From assembly GCF_003955715.1 (NCBI RefSeq), contig NZ_CP034463.1:3162001-3226000 (forward strand): a stretch of 64,000 nucleotides of DNA. The letters are read 5' to 3'. Shown one piece after another: positions 43,878 to 58,276 of this stretch. The translations under genes were made by a program, and so were the position numbers. Each line of letters starts with the position of its first letter. Within the stretch, counting starts at the first letter, position 1. The notes beneath the pieces were generated by a model. The model saw only the letters and a list, made by a program, of their open reading frames with translations. It was not told the DNA's origin and did not search any database. The DNA is from Streptomyces aquilus. GTDB taxonomy: Bacteria; Actinomycetota; Actinomycetes; Streptomycetales; Streptomycetaceae.

Positions 43878-44890
43878 TGCCGAAGCCGCTGACCGTCGCG
43901 GTCGTCGCGGGGGCCGCGCTGCTCGCCCGGCGGGCCATGCGCCGCCGTATCCGGGTCTCGCCGCTGTGGCCGATGCCCGCCCTGGAGGAGCCGGTCTCCG
44001 GGCGGCCCCGGTCGCGGGCGCTCCGGCTGCTGGTGGCCGCACGCGAGGAGGTCGCCGAGGGGGTCGTCCAACTGCGCCTGGAGGGGCGGGACCTGCCGCG
44101 CTGGGAGCCCGGCGCGCATCTCGACCTGGTGCTGCCGTCGGGACTCGTACGGCAGTACTCGCTGTGCGGGGACCCGGCGGACACCTCCTCGTACACCGTG
44201 GCGACGCGGCTCGTCGAGGACGGGCGGGGCGGCTCGCGCGAGGTGCACGAGCAGCTGGCCGAGGGCATGGAGATCGAGGTGCGCGGGCCGCGCAACCGTT
44301 TCCCGCTGGTCGAGGCGGAGTCGTACGTCTTCGTCGCGGGCGGCATCGGGATCACCCCCGTCCTGCCTATGCTGCGGGCCCTGCCGGCGGGCGCCGACTG
44401 GCGGCTGTTGTACTGCGGGCGGTCGCGGGAGTCGATGCCGTTCGTGGCGGAGCTGGAGAAGCTGGACCGGGTGAGCGTCGTGGCCGGGATGCCCGACCTC
44501 GACGCGCTGGAGGTGCCCGAGGGTGCCGCCGTGTACTGCTGCGGACCGGAAGGGCTGATGGCGGCGGTCGAAGAGCGCTTCCCGCAGGTGCGGTCGGAGC
44601 GGTTCACCCCGCGGGCCGCGGCGCCGGGCGGCGCTTTCGAGCTCGAACTCCGGCGCACTGGACGGATGTTGACCGTGCCGGCCGATTCCTCCGTACTGGC
44701 CGCCGTGCGCGCCGAGTTGCCCGACACGCTCTACTCCTGCGAACAGGGTTTCTGCGGGACCTGCCAACAGCGTGTGCTGGAGGGCGAGGTGGACCACCGG
44801 GACGAGTTGCTGACCGATGCCGAGCGGGATGACTCGATGCTCATCTGCGTTTCACGGGCACGAAGTGAGCGGCTCGTGCTGGATATGTGA
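43877..44890 (+). CDS. PDR/VanB-family ferredoxin-NADP oxidoreductase
   Basis: A 337-aa electron-transfer flavoprotein: a hydrophobic N-terminal helix (LTVAVVAGAALLARR), an FMN/FAD barrel with RQYSLCGDPAD, an NAD(P) domain with FVAGGIGITPVLPML and VYCCGPEGLM, and a C-terminal plant-type 2Fe-2S ferredoxin (C-x4-C-x2-C in SCEQGFCGTC, last ligand in LICVS). It takes electrons from NAD(P)H to the iron-sulfur cluster for an oxygenase. Overlapping translation with the preceding gene names the partner. The leading helix suggests membrane association. Confidence 0.93.
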   Translation: MPKPLTVAVVAGAALLARRAMRRRIRVSPLWPMPALEEPVSGRPRSRALRLLVAAREEVAEGVVQLRLEGRDLPRWEPGAHLDLVLPSGLVRQYSLCGDPADTSSYTVATRLVEDGRGGSREVHEQLAEGMEIEVRGPRNRFPLVEAESYVFVAGGIGITPVLPMLRALPAGADWRLLYCGRSRESMPFVAELEKLDRVSVVAGMPDLDALEVPEGAAVYCCGPEGLMAAVEERFPQVRSERFTPRAAAPGGAFELELRRTGRMLTVPADSSVLAAVRAELPDTLYSCEQGFCGTCQQRVLEGEVDHRDELLTDAERDDSMLICVSRARSERLVLDM

Positions 44891-44902
44891 ACATCCAGGG
44901 TT

Positions 44903-44914
44903 CGGACCGGTCCG
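44903..44914. promoter_or_regulatory. Palindrome upstream of tetR gene, candidate operator
   Basis: CGGACCGGTCCG is a perfect 12-bp palindrome 34 bp before the TetR start. It is a candidate autoregulatory site; the region continues with a second dyad-like CGGATCCG. Confidence 0.45.
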
Positions 44915-44947
44915 TTCCGGGCCGGATCCGATCGGTAAGGTGTTCGC

Positions 44948-45637
44948 ATGACTACCGGGGTACGGCGAAGAATGGGAGTCGAGGAGCGGCGGCAGCAACT
45001 GATCGGCGTCGCCCTCGAACTGTTCAGCCAGCGCTCGCCCGATGACGTGTCCATCGACGAGATAGCGGCCGCGGCGGGCATCTCGCGCCCGTTGGTCTAC
45101 CACTACTTCCCCGGCAAACTCAGCCTGTACGAGGCCGCGTTGAAGCGTGCGGCGGACGATCTGGCGGGCCGGTTCGTCGAGCCGCAGGAAGGGCCGCTGG
45201 GGGCGCGGCTGCTCCGGGTCATGCGGCGCTTCTTCGACTTCGTGGACGAGCACGGGCCCGGTTTCGCGGCCCTGATGCGCGGCGGCCCGGCGGTCGGCTC
45301 CACGGCGACCAACGCCCTCATCGACTCCGTACGGCAGGCCGCGTACGAACAGATCCTGTCGCATCTGGGCATCACGGAACCGCCCGCGCGACTGGAACTG
45401 GTCGTCCGCTCCTGGATCTCGCTCGCCGAGTCGACGGCACTGATCTGGCTGGACGGCCGGCGCATCCCGCGCGGCGAGCTGGAGGCGCAGCTGGTGCGCG
45501 ACTTCGCGGCGCTCGCCGCGGTCAGCGCCGCGTACGACGAGGAGATGGGCGCGCTGGTGCGCGTCATGCTCCGCGACGAGCCGGCCGACGGTCCGTTCGC
45601 CGACCTGGTGGGCCGGCTGATCGCGCTGGCGTCCTAG
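44948..45637 (+). CDS. TetR family transcriptional regulator
   Basis: A 229-aa regulator. Residues 5-60 form the HTH: RRQQLIGVALELFSQRSPDDV, then IDEIAAAAGISRPLVYHYFP. The remaining helices form the ligand and dimer domain. It directly follows the diiron/reductase pair, separated by 57 bp, and probably senses its substrate or a related lipophilic molecule. The stop overlaps the convergent tautomerase stop by 4 bp. Confidence 0.93.
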   Translation: MTTGVRRRMGVEERRQQLIGVALELFSQRSPDDVSIDEIAAAAGISRPLVYHYFPGKLSLYEAALKRAADDLAGRFVEPQEGPLGARLLRVMRRFFDFVDEHGPGFAALMRGGPAVGSTATNALIDSVRQAAYEQILSHLGITEPPARLELVVRSWISLAESTALIWLDGRRIPRGELEAQLVRDFAALAAVSAAYDEEMGALVRVMLRDEPADGPFADLVGRLIALAS

Positions 45638-45993
45638 AACTTGCGGTAGGAGGCGTCGAGTTCACGGACCTCGGCGGAGGCGTGCAGCACGGTGCCAGGG
45701 TCGACCTCGATGTGCTTGCGCAGCAGTTCCAGGACCGCTTCCGTCAGCTTGGCCTTGGTCTCCTCGGTGCGCCCGGCGAGCAGACCGAGGGTGACATGGA
45801 CCACGGCGTGGCCGTGCTCATCGGGGTCCTCGTATCCGAAGGCCGTGAACTCGCTCGCCCGGAACTGCGTCTTGCACGCCTCCGGCTTCGCCGCCGCGAT
45901 CTCGACCGTCGCCTCGTGCAGCGCCCGGGCGAAACCGGCCCGGTCGAAAGCGGGGGTGATCGTCCGGGAGTAGTCGACGGTGATCTGCGGCAT
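45634..45993 (-). CDS. 5-carboxymethyl-2-hydroxymuconate isomerase-like (tautomerase superfamily)
   Basis: A 119-aa protein starting MPQITVDYS, with the catalytic Pro exposed after Met removal as in the tautomerase superfamily. The length and motifs (RASEFTAFGYEDPDEHGHA, HVTLGLLAGRTEETK) fit the CHMI branch of homoprotocatechuate degradation. No other gene of that pathway is nearby, so its physiological role is uncertain. GGAG precedes the ATG at 45993. Confidence 0.82.
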   Translation of the reverse strand: MPQITVDYSRTITPAFDRAGFARALHEATVEIAAAKPEACKTQFRASEFTAFGYEDPDEHGHAVVHVTLGLLAGRTEETKAKLTEAVLELLRKHIEVDPGTVLHASAEVRELDASYRKF

Positions 45994-46021
45994 GGGCACT
46001 CCTGTGCTAGGTCAACGGGCT

Positions 46022-47644
46022 TCAGCCTAGCCGCAGCGCCAGCATCGCGATGTCGTCCTCCCGGTCGTGGCCGAAGGAGGCGAGGAGGGTGTCGCACAGG
46101 GCGTCCAGGCCGGGCAGGGAGCCGACGGCGGCCGCGCGGAGGTGTTCCATGGAGGCCGAGAGGTCGGTGCCGCGGGTCTCGATCAGGCCGTCGGTGACCA
46201 TGAGGAGCCGGTCGGTGGGTTCGAGGAAGAGCTCGGTGACGGGCGGGTGGGGCAGGCCGATGCCGAGCAGCGGTCCGGCCGCCTTGACGTAGTCGGCGCT
46301 GCCGTTGTCGCGGACGATCAGCGGGGGGATGTGGCCCGCGTTGGCCACCTGGGTGCGCCCGGTGGCGGGGTCGACGAGAGCCATGCAGACCGTGGCCGTG
46401 AGGTCGGGGTGGTAGCGCTGGAGCATCCGGTCGAGGCGCTCGGCGAGCACGCACGGGTCGCTGTCCTCGACGGCGTAGGCGCGCAGCGCGTGCCGGATCT
46501 CCACCATGACGGTCGCCGCGTCCAGCGAGTGCCCGACGACGTCACCGACCGCGGTGAGCACGCCCTCGGAGGTCCGCAGCACCGCGTAGAAGTCGCCGCC
46601 GATCTCGGTCTCCGGGGACGCGGGCACATAGCGGACCACGACGTTCATGCCGGGCAGCTCGGGCAGCCGGTGCGGCTGGGGCAGGAAGCTGTGCTGGAGG
46701 GTGAGGGCGACATGCCGCTCCACCTGGTACATGAGCAGCGGTTCGGCGGCGAACGCGGTGGCCTGGGTCAGCTGGGCCAGCAGGCTCTCGCGCTCGGGGC
46801 CCATCCGCCGCATCCCGCGCGCGGGCGCGGCCAGGCACACCGTGGCCCGGCCGTCCTGCGTGTGGACGAGCGCCAGCCGGGCGTCGTGCTCGACACCGGG
46901 CCGGAAGTACCCGGCGGGCCACAGCGGGGAGGGCACCGTCGTGAGCTGCACCCCGCCGCCCTGCCCGCGGGTGAGCCGCCGCAGCAGTGCGGCCACCGTA
47001 CGGTCGGCCCCGGCGTCCGGCAGGGCGACCGGAATGCGGTCCCGGGACAGGCCCCGGTACAGCCGGTCCTCCTGGTCCAGGACGAAGACGACGGCGGGGG
47101 TGCCGGTGACCCGCGAGATGCCCTCGGCGGCCGCGTCGGTGAGTTCCTGCAAGGAGCGCGCCGCCTGGATGGTGACGATCGTCTCCGACAGCAGGGTCAG
47201 CCGTCGTACCAGCGCCCGGTCGTCGGCCCGCACCCGTGCGTTGCGCACGGCGGCCCGGACCACCGCCTCGATCTCCAGGGGCTCGGCGGGCACTCTCAGG
47301 TAGGCCTCGGACCCCGCGTCCAGGCCCTCGCAGCAGTCGACCGGGGCCACTTGGGCGGCGGAGAAGTGCACGACGGGCAGCCCGGCGGTGTGGGGCCGTT
47401 CCTTGAAGCGGCGGCACAGGTCGAAGCCGCTCATGTCCGGCAGCCCCACGTCGACGAGGGCCACGTCCGGCAGGGTGCCCTTGCGCAGCCGTACGTCGAG
47501 TTCGGCGAGCGCCTCGCCACCGCTGGCGACCGGCACGACGCGGTGCCCCGCCCGGCTCAGCAGGGTGCTCATCGCGTAGCGGCTTGCTTCCGAATCGTCC
47601 ACGACCATGACGGTCGTGCCTGTCAGGTTTCCGTCGACGTCCAT
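46022..47644 (-). CDS. Response regulator-GAF-PP2C (RsbU/SpoIIE-type) phosphatase
   Basis: A 540-aa protein: receiver domain 1-125 with DDSEAS and the phospho-acceptor in VALVDVGLPD, a GAF-like sensor about 150-300, and a PP2C/SpoIIE domain 330-540 with EIGGDFYAVL, GDVVGHSLDAA and DREDDIAMLAL metal-binding aspartates. Such proteins dephosphorylate anti-anti-sigma factors and so switch on stress or developmental sigma factors; no Rsb partner is in the window. The ATG at 47644 was preferred to a GTG eight codons upstream. It follows the pullulanase gene but is cut off by a hairpin. Confidence 0.92.
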   Translation of the reverse strand: MDVDGNLTGTTVMVVDDSEASRYAMSTLLSRAGHRVVPVASGGEALAELDVRLRKGTLPDVALVDVGLPDMSGFDLCRRFKERPHTAGLPVVHFSAAQVAPVDCCEGLDAGSEAYLRVPAEPLEIEAVVRAAVRNARVRADDRALVRRLTLLSETIVTIQAARSLQELTDAAAEGISRVTGTPAVVFVLDQEDRLYRGLSRDRIPVALPDAGADRTVAALLRRLTRGQGGGVQLTTVPSPLWPAGYFRPGVEHDARLALVHTQDGRATVCLAAPARGMRRMGPERESLLAQLTQATAFAAEPLLMYQVERHVALTLQHSFLPQPHRLPELPGMNVVVRYVPASPETEIGGDFYAVLRTSEGVLTAVGDVVGHSLDAATVMVEIRHALRAYAVEDSDPCVLAERLDRMLQRYHPDLTATVCMALVDPATGRTQVANAGHIPPLIVRDNGSADYVKAAGPLLGIGLPHPPVTELFLEPTDRLLMVTDGLIETRGTDLSASMEHLRAAAVGSLPGLDALCDTLLASFGHDREDDIAMLALRLG

Positions 47645-47669
47645 GTGTTCAGCGCCCTTGGACCACACA

Positions 47670-47700
47670 GTGGAGCAGACCCGGACCGGGTCTGCTCCAC
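47670..47700 (-). terminator. Terminator after the amylase-pullulanase gene
   Basis: A 15-bp perfect inverted repeat (GTGGAGCAGACCCGG) with one central base lies between the pullulanase stop and the SpoIIE-type phosphatase start on the minus strand. Confidence 0.75.
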
Positions 47701-47716
47701 CAAGGTAATGCCGTTG

Positions 47717-53122
<5,406 letters not shown>

Positions 53123-53184
53123 AGATGGGCTCCTTGCGATTACGGCTCTGGGTGGGTCCGACCCCGCGCGACCGTATCGCCGCC

Positions 53185-53213
53185 GTAAGGCTTACAGCAA
53201 GAGTCTTGAAAGT
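53185..53213 (-). promoter_or_regulatory. MalR-type operator before the amylase-pullulanase gene
   Basis: On the minus strand TTTCAAG-A-CTCTTGC (rc of 53197-53211) with flanking GTAAGCCTTAC. The CAAG/CTTG inverted repeat and its flanks match the site before the alpha-amylase gene at nearly every base. MalR/Reg1 binding is inferred from the family. Confidence 0.7.
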
Positions 53214-53247
53214 AACGGAAAGACCTTTCAGTTCCCCAGGGGGAGGT

Positions 53248-54630
53248 TCAGCAGCTGGACTTGCCGCTGTAGATCGCGAGCGCGGTGTTGGCGCCCAGGG
53301 TGGCGGTGAACTGCCCGCTGGAGTTCACGGTCACCGTCGTGTTGTTCTGGACGTTGCAGTACGTACCGGCGGCCAGCGAGGTCTGGTACGTACGGCTCAG
53401 GCTGCCGGCCTCGTGGTTGATGGCCACGAACCCCTTGCTGCCCCGCCCGAAGGCGATCGCGTCGCCGCCGTTGTCCCACCAGTTGGTGACCGCCGTGCCG
53501 CGCACGGCGTTGCGGAAGGCGACCATGCGGATGATCTCCGGCCAGGCGTGCTGGCACTTCCAGCCGTCCTGCCAACAGGCGTTCACCGTTCCGCCGTTGG
53601 GCGGCCCGGCGTCGGCATCCGACCACTCGTAGCCGGAGTTGATGTCCGGGGCGCCGTACGGGTAGGCGAGCATGAAGACGTTGGCCAGGGTGTAGTTCGC
53701 CCCGTCCTTGTAGTTGAGCGTGCTGCCGTTGCGCTCGGTGTCGTGGTTGTCGACGAAGACACCGGAGACGCCACTGCTCATGTACCCCCAGCCCTCGCCG
53801 TAGTTCTTCAGATAGGCGAGGTTCTCGTTGTTGAAGACGCGCTTGAGGTCGTAGGCGTAACGGAACTCCTGGACGTCCCCGTTGCCCGTGTACTCGGTGG
53901 GCTGGACGGCCTCGCCGCTGCCGTAGATGACCTCCTGCTTCCAGTACACGGAAGGGTTGGACAGGCGCGACTTGATGTTGGCGAGGTCGGTCGCCGGGAT
54001 GTGCTTGGCCGCGTCGATGCGGAAGCCGTCGACGCCGTAGCCGAGCAGCGTGTTCATGTACCCGGCGATGGTGGCGCGGACGTACTCCTCGCCGGTGTCC
54101 AGGTCGGCGAGGCCGACGAGTTCGCAGTTCTGGACGTTGGCGCGGTTGGTGTAGTCGCTGATCGTCGAGGTGCAGTCGTCGAAGTCGTAGGAGGAGTACA
54201 GGCCGGGGTAGTTGTACTTGCTGTACGACGACCCGCCCGTGCCGGTGCCGCTGCCCGCCGACATGTGGTTGACGACGGTGTCGACGACGACCTTCACGCC
54301 GGCCGCGTGACACGTGTCCACCATGCTCTTGAAGGCGGTGGCGTCACCGAGGCGGCCGGCGATCTTGTAGCTGACGGGCTGGTACGACGTCCACCACTGC
54401 GAGCCCTGGATGTGCTCGGCGGGCGGGGAGACCTGGACGTAGCCGTATCCGGCGGGGCCGAGGGTGTTGGTGCACTCCTTGGCGACCGAGGCGAACTTCC
54501 ACTCGAACAGGACGGCGGTCACGTCCTTGGTGCCGGGCGGGGAGGCGGCGGCGGGAGTGGCGGGCAGGACGAGGGCCGCGGCTGCGGCGAGCGCGGTGAG
54601 GGATGCGCTGGCTGGCCATCTCGATATCAC
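53248..54630 (-). CDS. Secreted alpha-amylase (GH13, animal-like subfamily)
   Basis: A 460-aa exported enzyme. Signal peptide about 1-30 ending PATPAAAS. Catalytic set: VVVDTVVNH (114-122), D206 (GFRIDAAKH), E233 (KQEVIYG) and D297 (VDNHD). Several cysteines and the Streptomyces sequence [16 protein letters not shown] match the animal-like GH13 amylases. Domain C ends the protein; there is no C-terminal starch-binding module. GTG start at 54630 after CAAGGAGCCC. It lies directly upstream of the amylase-pullulanase gene on the same strand, 125 bp apart, each with its own operator. Confidence 0.95.
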   Translation of the reverse strand: MISRWPASASLTALAAAAALVLPATPAAASPPGTKDVTAVLFEWKFASVAKECTNTLGPAGYGYVQVSPPAEHIQGSQWWTSYQPVSYKIAGRLGDATAFKSMVDTCHAAGVKVVVDTVVNHMSAGSGTGTGGSSYSKYNYPGLYSSYDFDDCTSTISDYTNRANVQNCELVGLADLDTGEEYVRATIAGYMNTLLGYGVDGFRIDAAKHIPATDLANIKSRLSNPSVYWKQEVIYGSGEAVQPTEYTGNGDVQEFRYAYDLKRVFNNENLAYLKNYGEGWGYMSSGVSGVFVDNHDTERNGSTLNYKDGANYTLANVFMLAYPYGAPDINSGYEWSDADAGPPNGGTVNACWQDGWKCQHAWPEIIRMVAFRNAVRGTAVTNWWDNGGDAIAFGRGSKGFVAINHEAGSLSRTYQTSLAAGTYCNVQNNTTVTVNSSGQFTATLGANTALAIYSGKSSC

Positions 54631-54693
54631 GTGGGGCTCCTTGCGGGACGGCCGGGCGTCTTTGCCCGGCGCCGGCGTGAACGTACCCCTGAC

Positions 54694-54722
54694 GAAAGGT
54701 TTACAGCAAGAGGCTTGAAACT
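54694..54722 (-). promoter_or_regulatory. MalR-type operator before the alpha-amylase gene
   Basis: On the minus strand TTTCAAG-C-CTCTTGC (rc of 54706-54720) followed by TGTAAACCTTTC. It is almost identical to the site before the amylase-pullulanase gene. Confidence 0.7.
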
Positions 54723-54813
54723 CACAGCAAACACTTTCACCGGTTCCCTTGACGTGGTCCTCTCAACTGCCCCACGATTCAACAATCCCCGGGCCTCTGC
54801 CGGCCGTCGGTGC

Positions 54814-55380
54814 TCAGCGCTGACTGGCCGGCCTGCCCGGCAGGTCGGCGCGGCTGCCCTCGCAGCTGTATACGATCTCCACCGAGCCGCCGGGCAGCGC
54901 CCGTTGGCTCCGGAAGGTCAGCCCGGTGTCGGCGTCGAGTGCGGGCGTCAGCCGGGTGCCGGCCCCGAACAGCAAGGGCAGGACGACCAGTTCGAGGCGG
55001 TCGAGGGCGCCGAGGGCGTGGAAGGTGCCGATCGTGCGCGGGCCGCCGACGAGGTGGACGTCGCCGCCCTTGTTGGCCGCGCGGATCTTCTCCAGCAGCC
55101 GCACGGGATCGCTGTCGGTGGTGACGTGGTCCGGGGTGCCCTCCGGGCGGTGCGAGCCGAGGACGAACACATCGAGGTCCGGCCAGGGCCAGCGGGTGTT
55201 GTTCAGCGCGGGTTCGAACGTGGTGCGGCCCATGAGCGCGGCCTCGCAGTCGGCGAGGAACTCCCGGATGCCGTGGCTCTCGCCGGAGACGAACGCGGGG
55301 TCGGCGGTCAGAGCGGGCCAGCCGTTCGGGGTGGTCACATAGCCGTCGGCACTCATGCTGAGGCGGGCGCGGATCCGCAT
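54814..55380 (-). CDS. Dihydrofolate reductase family protein (RibD C-terminal-like)
   Basis: A 188-aa protein of the RibD-C/DHFR-like fold: SMSADGYVTTPNGWPAL at the start, EAALMGRTTFEPAL, and DVHLVGGPRTIGTFHALGALDRLELVVLP with the typical GG-P nucleotide loop. Such proteins are NADPH-dependent reductases of unknown substrate; many are wrongly called DHFR. The ATG at 55380 follows GAGGAG. It sits between alpha-amylase and aglA but shows no functional link to glucan use. Confidence 0.85.
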   Translation of the reverse strand: MRIRARLSMSADGYVTTPNGWPALTADPAFVSGESHGIREFLADCEAALMGRTTFEPALNNTRWPWPDLDVFVLGSHRPEGTPDHVTTDSDPVRLLEKIRAANKGGDVHLVGGPRTIGTFHALGALDRLELVVLPLLFGAGTRLTPALDADTGLTFRSQRALPGGSVEIVYSCEGSRADLPGRPASQR

Positions 55381-55488
55381 GGTCTCTCCTCGGGACGGTG
55401 GGCGCCGGTCGCCCTTCCACTCAAGCGTCGATCGCGGGGCGCGCCGATCGACACGCCGACGGGGAAATCTTCGGTCACCCGGGAAAAG

Positions 55489-55530
55489 GCACCGGGCCCC
55501 CGCTGCCCGAAGGCGGCGGGGGCCCGGTGC
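55489..55530 (-). terminator. Terminator of the malEFG-aglA operon
   Basis: A perfect 15-bp stem (GCACCGGGCCCCCGC) 15 bp past the aglA stop; on the minus strand it is followed by TTTTCCC, a rare T-tract for this genome, so it is a canonical intrinsic terminator. Confidence 0.88.
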
Positions 55531-55544
55531 GGGTGCGTCCGTGC

Positions 55545-57224
55545 TCAGGCCGTCGTCCACCACACCGTGGTGTCCGCCGGGATCTTCGCGTCGCCGTCGA
55601 CCTCGGCGACCTCGCCGCTCGCCAGCAGCACCCGGCCGTACGCCGGGGTCGTCACCGACTCGCCGGTGGTGTTCGCCACGCAGACGAACTCGCCCCGGCG
55701 GAAGGCCAGTACGCCCTCCGGCGCGCGGAGCCATGCCACCGAGTCGCCGGCGCCCAGGTCGGGTTCGGCGCGGCGGACGGCGAGGGCCGAGCGGTAGAGC
55801 TCCAGGGTGGAGCCCGCCACGCCGGTCTGGGCCTCGACGCTCAGGTCCGCCCACTCCGCCGGCTGCGGAAGCCAGCTGCCGCCGGTGCCGAAGCCGTACG
55901 ACGAACCCTCGCGCGTCCACGGGATCGGGACGCGGCAGCCGTCGCGGAAGCCGTCCTGGCCCGCGCCGCGGAAGTAGGCGGGGTCCTGGCGGACCTCGTC
56001 CGGGAGGTCGACGACGTCCGGCAGGCCCAGCTCCTCGCCCTGGTAGATGTACGCCGAGCCCGGCAGCGCCAGCATGAGGAGGGTGGCCGCGCGAGCGCGC
56101 CGCAGGCCGAGCGCGCGGTCGCCCGCCGTGCGGATCTGGGTGCCGAGGCCCGCCGGGTTCGCGAAGCGGGTCGCGTGGCGGGTGACGTCGTGGTTGGAGA
56201 GGACCCAGGTGGCCGGGGCGCCGACCGGGCGCATCGCCTCCAGGGTCAGGTCAACCACCTTGCGGAGCTCCTCCGCGTCCCAATGGGTGCCCAGGTACTG
56301 GAAGTTGAAGGCCTGGTGGAGCTCGTCCGGGCGGACGTAGTTCGCGGTACGCGCGACCGTCGGCGTCCAGGCCTCGGCGACGAAGATGCGTTCGCCCGCG
56401 TACTCGTCGAGGATGAGCCGCCACTGGCGGTAGATGTCGTGGACGCCGTCCTGGTCGAAGAACGGCATGACATCGTTGCCCAGCAACTTGAGCTGGTCGC
56501 CGTCGCCGCCGATGTCCGGCAGGCCCTCCGCCTTCACCATGCCGTGGGCCACGTCGATGCGGAAGCCGTCCACGCCCATGTCCAGCCAGAAGCGCAGGAT
56601 GGAGCGGAACTCGTCGCCGACCGCGGGGTGTTCCCAGTTGAAGTCGGGCTGCTCGGGAGCGAAGAGGTGGAGGTACCACTCGCCGGGGGTGCCGTCGGGC
56701 TCGGTGACCCGGGTCCACGCCGGGCCGCCGAAGATGGACTCCCAATCGTTCGGGGGGAGTTCGCCGTGTTCGCCCTTGCCGGGGCGGAAGTGGTAGCGGT
56801 CGCGCAGGGGGGACCCGGGGCCCTCGCGCAGGGCGCGCTTGAACCACTCGTGCTGGTCGGAGGAGTGGTTGGGGACCAGGTCGACGATGATCCGCAGGCT
56901 CAGTTCGTGCGCGTCGCGGATCAGCGCGTCCGCGTCCAGCAGGTTGCCGAACATCGGGTCCACGGCCCGGTAGTCGGCGACGTCGTAGCCGGCGTCGGCC
57001 TGCGGGGAGGCGTAGAAGGGGCTGAGCCACACGGCGTCCACGCCCAGGTCGCGCAGGTACGGCAGTCGGGAGCGGATGCCCTCCAGGTCGCCCATGCCGT
57101 CGCCGTTGCTGTCGGCGAAGCTGCGCGGATACACCTGGTAGATCACCGCGTCCCGCCACCAGTCGCCGCGCTTGGCTTGGGCGGGGGTCGGGGCCGAGGC
57201 GAGGGCGGAGTGCTGCTGGCTCAT
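55545..57224 (-). CDS. aglA: Alpha-glucosidase (GH13), maltodextrin-cleaving
   Basis: A 559-aa cytoplasmic enzyme, no signal peptide: it acts on imported maltose and maltodextrins. GH13 motifs: DLVPNHSS, D224 (GFRIDVAHG), E284 (VAEAW) and D346 (SNHD), with the oligo-1,6-glucosidase-like YPRSFADSNGDGMGDL opening. It is the last gene of the mal operon. The ATG at 57224 follows AAGGA; a second ATG at 57251 has no good ribosome site. Substrate could be alpha-1,4 or 1,6 short oligosaccharides; context supports maltose. Confidence 0.93.
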   Translation of the reverse strand: MSQQHSALASAPTPAQAKRGDWWRDAVIYQVYPRSFADSNGDGMGDLEGIRSRLPYLRDLGVDAVWLSPFYASPQADAGYDVADYRAVDPMFGNLLDADALIRDAHELSLRIIVDLVPNHSSDQHEWFKRALREGPGSPLRDRYHFRPGKGEHGELPPNDWESIFGGPAWTRVTEPDGTPGEWYLHLFAPEQPDFNWEHPAVGDEFRSILRFWLDMGVDGFRIDVAHGMVKAEGLPDIGGDGDQLKLLGNDVMPFFDQDGVHDIYRQWRLILDEYAGERIFVAEAWTPTVARTANYVRPDELHQAFNFQYLGTHWDAEELRKVVDLTLEAMRPVGAPATWVLSNHDVTRHATRFANPAGLGTQIRTAGDRALGLRRARAATLLMLALPGSAYIYQGEELGLPDVVDLPDEVRQDPAYFRGAGQDGFRDGCRVPIPWTREGSSYGFGTGGSWLPQPAEWADLSVEAQTGVAGSTLELYRSALAVRRAEPDLGAGDSVAWLRAPEGVLAFRRGEFVCVANTTGESVTTPAYGRVLLASGEVAEVDGDAKIPADTTVWWTTA

Positions 57225-57342
57225 GGCGTCCTTGATACGTAACGGGGTCATGGGGTCAGGTGTGCAGACAACGGTGATGCGAGGCGGCCGCGGTGACAGC
57301 GGGGTCGGATGGACACCGCGACCGCCTCGGGTCGGTGGGATG

Positions 57343-58263
57343 TCAGCCCTTCGTGCCGCCGGCCGTCAGGCCGGTCACGAGGTTCTTCTGTACGAGGTAG
57401 AAGAACGCGGACACCGGTATGGCGATGAGCACCGCGGTCGCGGCCATCAGGTTGCGCTGGGCGTCGTGTTCGCTGACGAAGCTCTGCAGGCCGACGGCGA
57501 AGGTGTACTTGTCGTCGCTGAGCATGAACGTCGAGGCGAAGGCGACCTCGCCGAAGGCGGTGATGAAGTTGTAGAAGGCGGCGACCGCGAGGCCCGGCTT
57601 GGCGAGCGGCAGGATCAGCCGGAAGAACGTGCCGAAGGGGGTCAGTCCGTCGACGCGGCCGGCCTCGTCGATCTCGAAGGGGATCGTGTCGAAGTACCCC
57701 TTGAGCAGCCAGGCGCTGTAGGGGACCGCGGTCGCGCAGTAGACGAGGACGAGGCCGAGGTAGCTGTCGACGAGCTGAAGGTCGACGAGGATCTGGTACA
57801 TCGGCACGATGAGGACGGCGATCGGGAACATCTGGGTGACCAGGAGCACCCACATGAGCTTCTTGTAGCCGGGGAACCGCATACGGGAGACCGCGTAGCC
57901 GGTGGTGGCCGCCGCGAACACGCCGATGACGGTGGTGCCGAGGGAGACGATCAGCGAACTCTTCAGCCATTCGAAGAAGTTGGTGTGCTGAAGGACGAAC
58001 GAGTAGTTGTCCAGCGTCATCTTGTCCCAGATGCCGCCGGGGTGGAGGTAGTCGTCCTTGTCCGGGCCGAGGGACAGATAGACCAGCCAGGCGATCGGGA
58101 ACAGCGCGATCAGGCTCGCGACGATCAGGATGCCGTGGGAGGCGAGGGACGCGGCGCGGCCGCGCTCCTCACGGCCGCGGACCTTGCGCGGCCGGGAGGC
58201 TTCGAGGACCTGGGGGGTCACCGGGCGGTCCGCCTTGATCTCGGAGGGGGTTGAGGTGCTCAT
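57343..58263 (-). CDS. malG: Maltose/maltodextrin ABC transporter permease MalG
   Basis: A 306-aa inner-membrane permease with six predicted helices and the ABC EAA loop EIDEAGRVDGLTPFGTFF that docks with the ATPase. The N-terminal 45 residues are a polar cytoplasmic extension. GCAGGAG precedes the ATG at 58263. It lies 13 bp after malF, so the two are co-translated. No ATPase gene lies in the operon; in streptomycetes a shared MsiK energises such importers. Confidence 0.95.
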   Translation of the reverse strand: MSTSTPSEIKADRPVTPQVLEASRPRKVRGREERGRAASLASHGILIVASLIALFPIAWLVYLSLGPDKDDYLHPGGIWDKMTLDNYSFVLQHTNFFEWLKSSLIVSLGTTVIGVFAAATTGYAVSRMRFPGYKKLMWVLLVTQMFPIAVLIVPMYQILVDLQLVDSYLGLVLVYCATAVPYSAWLLKGYFDTIPFEIDEAGRVDGLTPFGTFFRLILPLAKPGLAVAAFYNFITAFGEVAFASTFMLSDDKYTFAVGLQSFVSEHDAQRNLMAATAVLIAIPVSAFFYLVQKNLVTGLTAGGTKG

Positions 58264-58276
58264 GGTGACTCCTGCC

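Noticed and set aside
55398..57242. Long + strand frame across aglA
   Set aside because: Antisense to a GH13 enzyme with all catalytic residues; no ribosome site or domain.
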